From positions 44,599 to 108,598 of the forward strand of contig NZ_SMDR01000004.1 of assembly GCF_006265115.1 (NCBI RefSeq): a stretch of DNA of 64,000 nt, read 5' to 3'. Each line of letters starts with the position of its first letter. Positions within the stretch are counted from its first letter, which is position 1. Shown here in pieces: positions 53,080 to 61,400 of the stretch. A program made the translations under genes and the position numbers. The notes under the pieces were generated by a model. That model saw only the letters and a program-made list of their open reading frames with translations, did not search any database and was not told where the DNA came from. This DNA comes from Arenimonas terrae. GTDB taxonomy: Bacteria; Pseudomonadota; Gammaproteobacteria; Xanthomonadales; Xanthomonadaceae.

Positions 53080-54717
53080 ATGAGCCGCAGCGACATGATG
53101 GCGCGCCTGCTTCGCCTCGCCCGTTTGGCGGAGCGCAGCGAACGCACGGGCGAAAGCGCACACGAGGCCATCGGCCAGGACGAACCGGGGGACCTGGGGC
53201 GCCGCGATTTCGCCAAGACCCTCGCCGCCGCCACCGCGGCCGCCGCGACCTGGTCGGTGGCGCCCGGCGCGATGGCCGCCGCGGCGGGCACCGGCGGCAT
53301 GGACCGCCGCACGATCGGACCGCGGATCGCCGGCAACGTCGCCGTGGTCGGCGCCGGCCTCGCCGGACTGAGCTGCTCCTACGAACTGGCCCGGCACGGC
53401 ATCAATGCCCGCGTGTTCGAAGGTTCCGACCGCGTCGGCGGCCGCTGCTCCAGCCTGCGCGGGGTGTTCCCGGGCCAGGTGGTGGAACAGGGCGGCGAAT
53501 TCTTCACCGGCGCCCACCACACCATGGTCGGCTATGCGCGCCAGTTCGGCCTGGAGCTCGAGCGCTACAGCCAGCTCGCCGGCGACAACTACTACTACTT
53601 CGGCGGCCAGCGCTACACCGAGGCCCAGGTGATCGAGGAGTACAAGGCCTTCGCCAACTCCATGCGCGAAGACCTGCGCACGCTCAGCCATCCGACCGCC
53701 GACAGCTACACCGAAAACGACGCGCTGTTCGATTTCATGAGCCTGGACGACTATCTGGGCCTGCACGGCGCCAGCCCGCTGCTGCGCGGCCTGATCGGCA
53801 GCGCCTACCGGGCCGAATACGGCGCCGGCATCGACGAGCTCAGCGCGATCACCTTCCTGCGCTTCGCGCAGAGCGACAAGCGCAGCAAGCTCTCGCCCTT
53901 CGGCGTGCATTCTGGCGCCATGCTGCGGGTGGCCGACGGCAACGACCGCATCACCTCCGCGCTGGCCGACCGCCTGCCCACGCCGGTGTCCCTGGGCCAC
54001 CGCCTGGTGGCGGTGCGCAAGCTCTCCAACGGCAAGCTGCGCCTGGCCTTCGAAACGGGCGGCCGCAGCATCCAGCGAGACTACGACGCGGTGGTGCTGA
54101 CCCTGCCCTTCAGCGTGCTGCGCGACGTCGACCTGCACCCCAGCCTGGAACTGCCGGACTGGAAGCTGCGTTCGATCGCCAACGCCAGCATGGGCGACCA
54201 CAGCAAGCTGCTGGTCGGCTTCAACCAGCCGGTCTGGCAGTCGGCCGCGCACGGCCTGACCGGCACCGGCTTCAGCGACCGCAACCTGATGGGTTCGACC
54301 TGGGCTGCCAACCCGAGCCGCTCGGGCCCGGGCCAGGCGGTGCTGGCGAGCTACGTCGGCGGTACCCAGGCGCGCGGCATGACCGCCGCCACCACGCAGG
54401 CGGACGCCAACAGCTTCCTCGGCAACCTCGAACAGGTGCTGCCGGGCGCCAAGGCCGCCGCGGCGCGCGACAGCAGCGGCAATCTGCTGGCCCGCACCGC
54501 GAACTGGAGCAGCAATCCGTGGAGCCGCGGCTCCCAAAGCTGCAACCGTCCGGGCTATTTCACCAACGTCGCCCAGACCGAGGGCAAGGCGGTCGGCAAC
54601 CTGCTGTTCGCCGGCGAGCACACCAGCAGCTTCTACGAGTGGCAGGGCTTCATGGAGGGCGCGGCCCTGTCCGGCCTGCGCACCGCCGGCGAAGTGCTGG
54701 AGCTCGCCCGGGCCTGA
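53080..54717 (+). CDS. Tat-exported flavin monoamine oxidase family protein
   Basis: 545 aa. The N-terminus has a long charged leader and then a twin-arginine signal (LGRRDFAKTLAAATAAAATW...GAMAAAAG), so folded, FAD-loaded export is likely. FAD fold: NVAVVGAGLAGLSCSYELA, ARVFEGSDRVGGRC; middle VVEQGGEFFTGAHHTMVGYA; C-terminal LLFAGEHTSSFYEWQGFMEGAALSG, typical of monoamine/L-amino-acid oxidases. Substrate unknown; products would include H2O2, an aldehyde or keto acid, and ammonia. Only 20 bases separate it from the sulfotransferase gene. Confidence 0.92.
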   Translation: MSRSDMMARLLRLARLAERSERTGESAHEAIGQDEPGDLGRRDFAKTLAAATAAAATWSVAPGAMAAAAGTGGMDRRTIGPRIAGNVAVVGAGLAGLSCSYELARHGINARVFEGSDRVGGRCSSLRGVFPGQVVEQGGEFFTGAHHTMVGYARQFGLELERYSQLAGDNYYYFGGQRYTEAQVIEEYKAFANSMREDLRTLSHPTADSYTENDALFDFMSLDDYLGLHGASPLLRGLIGSAYRAEYGAGIDELSAITFLRFAQSDKRSKLSPFGVHSGAMLRVADGNDRITSALADRLPTPVSLGHRLVAVRKLSNGKLRLAFETGGRSIQRDYDAVVLTLPFSVLRDVDLHPSLELPDWKLRSIANASMGDHSKLLVGFNQPVWQSAAHGLTGTGFSDRNLMGSTWAANPSRSGPGQAVLASYVGGTQARGMTAATTQADANSFLGNLEQVLPGAKAAAARDSSGNLLARTANWSSNPWSRGSQSCNRPGYFTNVAQTEGKAVGNLLFAGEHTSSFYEWQGFMEGAALSGLRTAGEVLELARA

Positions 54718-54737
54718 CGCGCCGGCCCGCGCACGGC

Positions 54738-55541
54738 ATGGATCCACTGCGCGGGCTGTCGCCGCTGGTCGTCACGTCCCCGACCACGCGGTCGGGGACC
54801 ACCCTGCTGCAGCGGCTGCTGTGTTCGGCGGGCAATACGCTGGTCTATGGCGAAGAGGTCGGCAAGGACCTCGAGATGCAGCTGCAGATCCTCACCGCGC
54901 GCCGCCTGGTCTACACGCACTCGCGGCCGCGTTTCGCCGACAACCTCGAGCGCTTCCTGCAGGGCGACACCAACCACTGGCTGGTCGACCTGATGCCGCC
55001 GCTGGACGACTACCTGGCGGCCCTGCGCCAGGGCGCCTTCGCCGGGCTGCAGGAATGCCAGCGCCAGGCGCAGGCCGCCGGCCGCACGCTCTGGGGTTTC
55101 AAGTACCCGGGCTGGCCGCCGCATCTGCTGCGTTTGCTGTCGTCGGAGCTGCCGGGCACGCGCGTCATCTACCTGCACCGCCGGCTCGCCGACACCGCCC
55201 GCTCGGCCAAGGCCTGGCACGACTACGCCGAGCCGCAGATGCTGGCCTTCTGCGAACAGTGGCTGGCCAACCAGCAGGCGATGCGCGAACGGCGCGGCGA
55301 CCCGACGGTGCTGATGCTGTCCTTCGAGTCGCTGGTGCAGGACCCGGCCGGCACACTGGAGCGCCTGCGGGATTTCCTGCCCTTCGAAGGCATCGACGCC
55401 GGGCTGCTGCGCGACCGCATCAACAACCAGACCCACGGCGGCGGCGCCCAGCACGGCCACAACGACTACATCGAGCCGGCGGCACTGAGCGCGCAGGAGC
55501 AGGCCTGGGTCGATGCCGCGCAGACCGCCGCGGACGCTTGA
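54738..55541 (+). CDS. Sulfotransferase-family protein
   Basis: 267 aa. Starts MDPLRGLSPLVVTSPTTRSGTTLLQRLL: the TTRSGTTLLQ loop is the 5'-phosphosulfate binding (PSB) motif that contacts PAPS. LPGTRVIYLHRRLADTARSAKAWH supplies the 3'-phosphate binding Arg/Ser region, and TVLMLSFESLVQDPAGTLERLRDFL is the family's C-terminal pattern. It probably sulfates a saccharide, lipid or peptide. The acceptor is unknown; its place in the collar/adhesin cluster hints at a surface molecule (inference). Confidence 0.88.
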   Translation: MDPLRGLSPLVVTSPTTRSGTTLLQRLLCSAGNTLVYGEEVGKDLEMQLQILTARRLVYTHSRPRFADNLERFLQGDTNHWLVDLMPPLDDYLAALRQGAFAGLQECQRQAQAAGRTLWGFKYPGWPPHLLRLLSSELPGTRVIYLHRRLADTARSAKAWHDYAEPQMLAFCEQWLANQQAMRERRGDPTVLMLSFESLVQDPAGTLERLRDFLPFEGIDAGLLRDRINNQTHGGGAQHGHNDYIEPAALSAQEQAWVDAAQTAADA

Positions 55542-55598
55542 GGCCGCACCGCCGCGGCGCAATTGACTAGACTGGGCCCGCCCCACGGAGCACAACTG

Positions 55599-55889
55599 AT
55601 GCAACTGATGACGCTGGAACAATTCGCCGGATGCCTGAACGAGACCTTCCGTGTCGCGCTCAACGATGGCGAGGTGGACTTCGTGCTGGTCGAGGCGCAG
55701 CCGCTGAAGCAGTCGGCGCCGGGCGCGCTGCGCGCACCGTTCTCGCTGCTGTTCCTCAACACCGCGGCCCTGGTGTTCCCGCAGCAGCTTTATCCGATGA
55801 AGCACCCGCGCCTGGGCGAGTTCAGCATCTTCATCGTGCCGATCGCCCGCAACAAGGACGGCTTCATCTACCAGGCGGTCTTCAACTAG
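55599..55889 (+). CDS. Small DUF6916-like protein
   Basis: 96 aa (MQLMTLEQFAGCLNETFRV). The pattern LVEAQPLK, PFSLLFLN and FPQQLYPMKHPRLGEFSIFIVPIARN (short pieces F-LLF, Q-LYPM-HP-LGE--IFIVPI) matches my memory of the DUF6916 family, short proteins found near microcystin-dependent tail-collar genes. No signal peptide. It overlaps the convergent GNAT gene by 4 bases at the 3' end. Function unknown. Confidence 0.7.
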   Translation: MQLMTLEQFAGCLNETFRVALNDGEVDFVLVEAQPLKQSAPGALRAPFSLLFLNTAALVFPQQLYPMKHPRLGEFSIFIVPIARNKDGFIYQAVFN

Positions 55890-56428
55890 CCCGGCCAGCG
55901 CATGAAGAGGTGGGAGTCGGTGCTGGCCTCGGCCACGGCGCCGAAGCCCAGGCGCTCGTACAGGCGCCGCGCCCCGACATTGTTGACCAGAACCTGCAGC
56001 GCCATGCCGCGCCCCTGCGCCCGCGCCTCCTGCTGCGAGGCCTCGATCAGCGCGCGGCCGAGGCCGCGGCCGCGATGGGCCGAGATCAGGCAGATGTCCA
56101 CGATGTGGTGCTCGGGCGCGTCCCGCAGCAGGTAGTAGCGGCCCTCGATCCGGCCTTCGCGTTCGATCACCAGGAAGTCGGCCGTCGGGTGTTCGGCCAG
56201 GAAATGCCGGTGCTGGAACTGGAACTGCTGGTCCAGGAAGGTCTGTTTGAAGTCGGGCGGCCAGGGCACGCCGGCCAGCTCATCGGCGCGCGTGTCGGCA
56301 TACAGCTGCAGCAGCCGCGGCAGATCGGCGTCAACGGCGTGGCGCAGCGCGAAGCCGCGCTCGGACAGGTAGGCGGGCGTCGCGGGTGCGGGGCCTGGTC
56401 CGGCCGGGAAGGACGGCAGGCCGCTCAT
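55886..56428 (-). CDS. GNAT-family N-acetyltransferase
   Basis: 180 aa. Acetyl-CoA binding motif A is ICLISAHRGRGLGRALIEASQQEARAQG (key R-G-x-G-L-G-R-A), with motif B LQVLVNNVGARRLYERLGFG. The substrate is unknown. It is last in a leftward group behind three tail-collar genes, its ATG 5 bases after the stop of the nearest one, so likely cotranscribed; it may modify the collar proteins or their ligand (inference). Confidence 0.92.
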   Translation of the reverse strand: MSGLPSFPAGPGPAPATPAYLSERGFALRHAVDADLPRLLQLYADTRADELAGVPWPPDFKQTFLDQQFQFQHRHFLAEHPTADFLVIEREGRIEGRYYLLRDAPEHHIVDICLISAHRGRGLGRALIEASQQEARAQGRGMALQVLVNNVGARRLYERLGFGAVAEASTDSHLFMRWPG

Positions 56429-56432
56429 GCGC

Positions 56433-56972
56433 TCAGTTGCGCGCCGGGAAGATTCCCTGCAGCGCGATGCAGAAACCCAGGGTCAGGTGGGGCTGCCGGT
56501 TTTCGTGGGGCTGGGAGCCGCCCGCAACGCCGAGCATGTTCGTCCCGAAGGTCGTGTTCGTCGAACCCGCCGGCAGGAAGGACGTGGCGGAGGTGTTGGA
56601 CGACACCGACAGCGCATTGCCCGACGAGGGCGAGGCCGCGCGTTTGGCGGCGGTGTTCTGCGCGTACAGCACCACGCCGTGGTTGTGCGTGGGCATTTCG
56701 GTGCTGATCAGGGTCACCGTATTCGAGCCGAAGGTCTCGCCCATCGTGCGGGGCGTAAGCCCGGGCCCTTGGCCCTGCGCCACCGCGGCCGTACCGCCGA
56801 AGTTCGGCAGGGCGAACGTCGTCTGGCCGTTTCCGCCGTACTGGGTTCCCAGCAGGGAGAACAGGGCGGTGTTCTGGCTGATCGCGATGAGCTGCCCCTG
56901 GCAGAACGCCCAGTTCCTGGGAGCGAAGTTGTACGGGAAGATGTGGATCTCGCCAATGAAGGGGGAAGTCAT
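56433..56972 (-). CDS. Phage tail-collar domain ('microcystin-dependent') protein 1
   Basis: 179 aa. MTSPFIGEIHIFPYNFAPRNWAFCQGQLIAISQNTALFSLLGTQYGGNGQTTFALPNFGG in pattern; key pieces are FIGEI, FAP-NWAFCQGQ, LFSLLGT-YGGNG and FALPNF-G, the tail-collar signature (PF07484). The C-terminus GGSQPHENRQPHLTLGFCIALQGIFPARN (pieces QPHENRQPHLTL, FCIA, GIFP) is shared by all three copies. No signal peptide. Phage homologues trimerise in tail fibres; bacterial copies have unknown roles. Confidence 0.92.
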   Translation of the reverse strand: MTSPFIGEIHIFPYNFAPRNWAFCQGQLIAISQNTALFSLLGTQYGGNGQTTFALPNFGGTAAVAQGQGPGLTPRTMGETFGSNTVTLISTEMPTHNHGVVLYAQNTAAKRAASPSSGNALSVSSNTSATSFLPAGSTNTTFGTNMLGVAGGSQPHENRQPHLTLGFCIALQGIFPARN

Positions 56973-57042
56973 CTCGTCTGTCTCCTGGGTTTCCGCATCA
57001 CCGGGCGGCTGTCGCGCCGTCCCGGGGCAGAAAGGGAATCGG

Positions 57043-57573
57043 TCAGTTCTGGGACGGGAAGATGCCGGCCCATGCGATGCAGAAACCCACCGTCAGGCTG
57101 GGCATGCAGTTCTCGTGCGGCTGGTTTCCACCGGCGGTCGTCATCGACTGCGGCGCCAGGGTGAAGGGCGCGCCGCCGCTGGTGTCGGTGACGTACATCG
57201 TCTGGCCACTGACCGTGCCCGGCAGCAGGGTCGGGCCGGGCGTGCCCGTGCTGGCCGCCGCGGTGGTGGCGAAGGCCTGGTGGGAATGCGCCGGAATATT
57301 GTTCGAGATCAGGGTCACCGTCTCGGTGCCGGCCATCTGGCCGATAACGTAGGTGCTCAGGCCCGGGCCCTGGCCCTGGTGGATCGGCACGCGGCCGCGC
57401 AGGTCGGGCAGCCCGAAGGTCGTCACGCCGTCGCCGCCGAAGGTGGTGCCGATCAGCACGAACAGCACTTCGTATTCGGCGATGCTCAGCAGCCGGCCAT
57501 CGCAGGGGAACCAGCCCACGGGTGCGAAGTTGAAACCGAGCAGGCGGATCTCACCGACATAGGGATTGCTCAT
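57043..57573 (-). CDS. Phage tail-collar domain protein 2
   Basis: 176 aa from the ATG at 57573 (MSNPYVGEIRLLGFNFAPVGW). Same plan as its neighbours: FPCDGRLLSIAEYEVLFVLIGT, FGGDGVTTFGLPDLRGRVPIHQGQGPG, an Ala/Thr-rich loop, and AGGNQPHENCMPSLTVGFCIAWAGIFPSQ (pieces NQPHENCMPSL, FCIAW). The three paralogues are clearly diverged from each other, most in the central loop (about residues 95-150), as expected if that loop is the binding surface. Confidence 0.92.
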   Translation of the reverse strand: MSNPYVGEIRLLGFNFAPVGWFPCDGRLLSIAEYEVLFVLIGTTFGGDGVTTFGLPDLRGRVPIHQGQGPGLSTYVIGQMAGTETVTLISNNIPAHSHQAFATTAAASTGTPGPTLLPGTVSGQTMYVTDTSGGAPFTLAPQSMTTAGGNQPHENCMPSLTVGFCIAWAGIFPSQN

Positions 57574-57658
57574 GGTGCGTGGCTCCGGTAATGCGGATTC
57601 GCGTTGCGATCGGGTGTCGCGGTCTTCGGCGCAGGCGCCGCGAGCCGCCGCCGTCGCG

Positions 57659-58168
57659 TCAGTTGCGCGAGGGGTAGATGCCCGACAGCGCGATGCAGAA
57701 ATTGATCGTCTGATAGGGCTGCAGGTTGATATGCGGCTGGTTTCCACCGGCGTTGGCGACCGTCGCCGGATTCAGCGGCACCAGCGACCCGCTGCTGGGG
57801 CCGAACAGGGCCACGCCCGAATTCGCGTATACGGCGTTGTTCGGGTTGCGCACGGTACCGTTGGCCGTGGTGGCAGCGACGGTGTGGACGTGCTGCGGGA
57901 TCTGGGTCGAGAGCAGGGTCACGGTCTCGACGCCGCCCGTCTGCCCGAGCACGTTGTTGAAGGGACCGCCAATGCCGACGGGCGTCCGGCTGCGCAGGTC
58001 CGGCAGCTGGAAGTTGGTCGTTCCGTTGCCGCCGTAGGTCGTTCCCAGCAGCGAGAACAGGGCCTGGTTCTGGGCGATTGCCAGGAGCTGTCCGTTGCAC
58101 TGCGCCCAGAACCGGGGCGCGAAATTGAAGCCGAACGTAGAAATCTGGCCGATGTAATAACCGCTCAC
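57659..58168 (-). CDS. Phage tail-collar domain protein 3
   Basis: 169 aa (MSGYYIGQISTFGFNFAPRFWAQCNGQLLAIAQ). Collar pieces: LFSLLGTTYGGNG, FQLPDLRSRTPVGIGG; His-rich TQIPQHVHTVAATT; C-terminus NQPHINLQPYQTINFCIALSGIYPSRN (pieces NQPHINLQPYQ, FCIALSGIYP). First gene of the leftward group tail3-tail2-tail1-GNAT. Divergent from the giant Ig-repeat gene with a 248-bp shared intergenic region. Confidence 0.92.
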   Translation of the reverse strand: MSGYYIGQISTFGFNFAPRFWAQCNGQLLAIAQNQALFSLLGTTYGGNGTTNFQLPDLRSRTPVGIGGPFNNVLGQTGGVETVTLLSTQIPQHVHTVAATTANGTVRNPNNAVYANSGVALFGPSSGSLVPLNPATVANAGGNQPHINLQPYQTINFCIALSGIYPSRN

Positions 58169-58416
58169 GGTCCCCTCCCTGGCACGGCGCGCGGACGGCG
58201 GCCATGCAGTTTTGACTTTTTGGATCCCCGGCGGCCACTTTGCCGCCCCGCCCGGACCAATACAAGTGTGCCGTGGTCACGGAATGGACGGGCCATGGTG
58301 GCGCCCGACCGGCCCTGAGATTAATGTGGCCGCTCGGCGGGGGCGTCAGCGTTGACCCCCAAGCCGGCCGGGACCAGGTCGCCGGCACATCGGGGAATCC
58401 ACAGGGGAGTTTCAGC

Positions 58417-61400
58417 ATGCGGCAGTCATCGAACGGCTCGTCGGGCACTATCGCCCGCCGGTTCATCACCCAGTTCCGGAGCCTGGCGTCGCTGACGCTG
58501 CTGCTCGCGCTGTCATGGGTCTCGACCGCCTCGGCGGTCGGTCTGCCCTCGACCTACCCGGGCTGCGCGACCATCAACACCTCGGTCGCCTGGGGCGGCA
58601 GCGTCGACGTCGACATGTCCAGCTGCCACTTCTTCGGCCTGGGCACGCTCTCGACCGCGCCCAGCCACGGCGTGGCTTCCGAAGGCCCGTCCCCCGTGGA
58701 CTACTACACCTACAGCCACGGCGGCGCGACGCCGGCCGGCGGCGGCACCGACACTTTCGTCGTGCTCGACGACAACAGCGACTTCATCACGGTCAACGTG
58801 ACGATCTCGGCGCCGAGCTCGGCCATCACGGTCGCTCCGGCGAACCTGCCGGCGATGACCGCAGGCACCGCGTTCTCGCAGACGCTGACTTCGAGCGGCG
58901 GCACCGCCCCCTACACCTACACCCTCGAGTCCGGCGCCCTGCCCGTCGGCCTCACCCGCACGGGCGACACGATCTCCGGCACCCCGACCCAGCGCGGCCC
59001 CTATTCCTTCAGCATCCGCTCCACCGACAACGTCGGCGACTTCGTCGTCAAGGGTTATTCGGGCACCGTCGCGGCCCCCAGCCTGGCGCTGGTCCCCGCG
59101 TCCGCCACGGCCATCCAGGGCGCCGCCTTCAACCTGGCCCTGTCCACCACCGGTGGCGTCGCGCCGCACAGCTATCTGCTCGAAACCGGCAGCTTCCCCG
59201 CCGGCATCTCGGTCAACGGTTCCGGCGTGATCAGCGGCACGACCGCCGCCGCGCCCGGCAACTACCCGGTGACCCTGCGCGTCACCGACGCCAGCACCGG
59301 CCCGGGCAGCTACTTCGAGCTCGAACCCTTCACCCTGACGGTGTCGCCGCCGCCCAGCGTCTCGATCGCGGTCGCCCCGGCCTCGGTCAGCGAGGACGGC
59401 GCCACCAACCTGACCTACACGGTCACCCGCAGCCTCAACCTGTCGTCGCCGACCGTGGTGAACATCACCACCACCGGCACCGCCACCTCGGGCGTGGACT
59501 ACACCGGCGGCGTCGCCACGGTCAGCATCCCGGCCGGCGCGACCACGGCAACCATCACCATCAACCCGACCGTCGACGGCACCGTAGAGGCCGATGAAAC
59601 GGTCGCCCTGACGGTCGCCGCCGGCACCGGCTACACCGTCGGCGCCCCGTCCAGCGCCACCGGCACCATCCTCAACGACGACGTGCCGACCGCGACGATC
59701 AGCGTCTCGCCGGCCAACGTCGCCGAGGACGGCGCGCCCAACCTGGTCTACACCGTCACCCTCAACCAGGCCTCGTTCAGTGCGGTCTCGGTGAACTACG
59801 CGATCAGCGGCACCGCCACCAACGGCACCGACTACGCCACGATCGCCTCGCCGCTGGTCATCGCCGCCGGCAACACCACCGGCACGGTCACGATCAACCC
59901 GACCGCCGACGCCACCATCGAGTCGAATGAAACCGCGACCCTGACGCTGGCGGCCGGTGCCGGTTACACGGTGGTCGCTCCCAACAGCGCCACCGGCACG
60001 ATCCTCAACGACGACCTGCCGAACCTGGCGATCAACGACGTCACGGCCAACGAAGGCAATGCCGGCACCACCAACTTCACTTTCACCGTCAGCCTGAGCG
60101 CGCCGGCCGGCCCGGGCGGGGTCACTTTCGACATCGCCAGCGCCAACGGCACGGCCACGGCGGGCGTGGACTACGTCGCCAACACCCTGACCGGCCAGAC
60201 CATCCCGGCCGGGTCCAGCACCTACACCTTCACCGTGCAGGTGAACGGCGACGCGCTCAACGAGCCGAGCGAAACCTTCTTCGTCAACGTCACCAACGTG
60301 GTCAACGCCGTCGTGGTCGACGGCCAGGGCGTGGGCACCGTCGTCAACGACGACCCGCTGCCGTCCCTGACCATCAACGACGTCAATGTGGTCGAAGGCA
60401 ATGCCGGCACCGTCAATGCGGTGTTCACGGCGACGCTGAGCGCGGCGAGCGGCCAGACCGTCACGGTGAACTACGCCACCGCCGACGGCACCGCGACCCA
60501 GCCGGCCGACTACACCAGCACCAGCGGCACGCTGACCTTCACCCCGGGCCAGACCACCCGCACGATGACCATCCCGGTGAACGGCGAAACGGTGCCGGAG
60601 GCCAACGAAACCTTCTTCGTCAACCTCAGCGGCGCCGCCAACGCGACGATCTCCGACAACCAGGGCGTCGGCTCCATCACCAACGACGACGTGCCGGTCA
60701 CGGTCAGCCCGGGCACCCTGCCCAACGGCACCGTGGCGGCGGCCTACAGCCAGACGCTCAGCGCGTCCGGCGGCAGCGCTCCGTACAACTTCGCCGTCAC
60801 CGCCGGCGCCCTGCCGGCCGGCCTGACCCTGTCCACCGGCGGCGCCCTCACCGGCACGCCGACCGCGGGCGGCAGCTTCAACTTCACCGTCACCGCGACC
60901 GACAGCAGCGCGTTCCCGGGTCCGTACAGCGGCACCCAGGCCTACACCCTCGTCATCGATCCGGCGACCGTGAGCCTGCCGGCCACTGCGCTGGCCGGCG
61001 GCACCCTGGGCCAGGCGTATGGCGAATCGATCACGGCCGCTACCGGCGGCACTGCGCCGTACTCCTATGCGGTCACCGCGGGCGCGCTGCCCGGCGGCCT
61101 GACGCTCAACACCGCCACCGGCGCCATCACCGGCACGCCCGGCGCGCTGGGCACCTTCAACTTCTCGATCACCGCCACCGACAGCTCGACCGGCACCGGG
61201 CCCTACACGGCGACCCAGGCCTACGCGATCACGGTGGTCGACGTTCCGCCGGTCGCCAACGCGGTCAGCCTGACGGTGGCCTACGACTCGGCGGCGACGC
61301 CGGTCACGCTCAACATCACCGGCGGCACGCCGGTTTCGGTGGCCGTGGGCACCGCCCCGGGCAACGGCACCGCGATCGCCGCCGGCACCTCGATCACCTA

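Noticed and set aside
55886..58168. Prophage or tailocin remnant because of tail-collar genes
   Set aside because: No capsid, sheath, tube, baseplate, lysis, terminase or integrase genes nearby; a GNAT gene is in the same operon.
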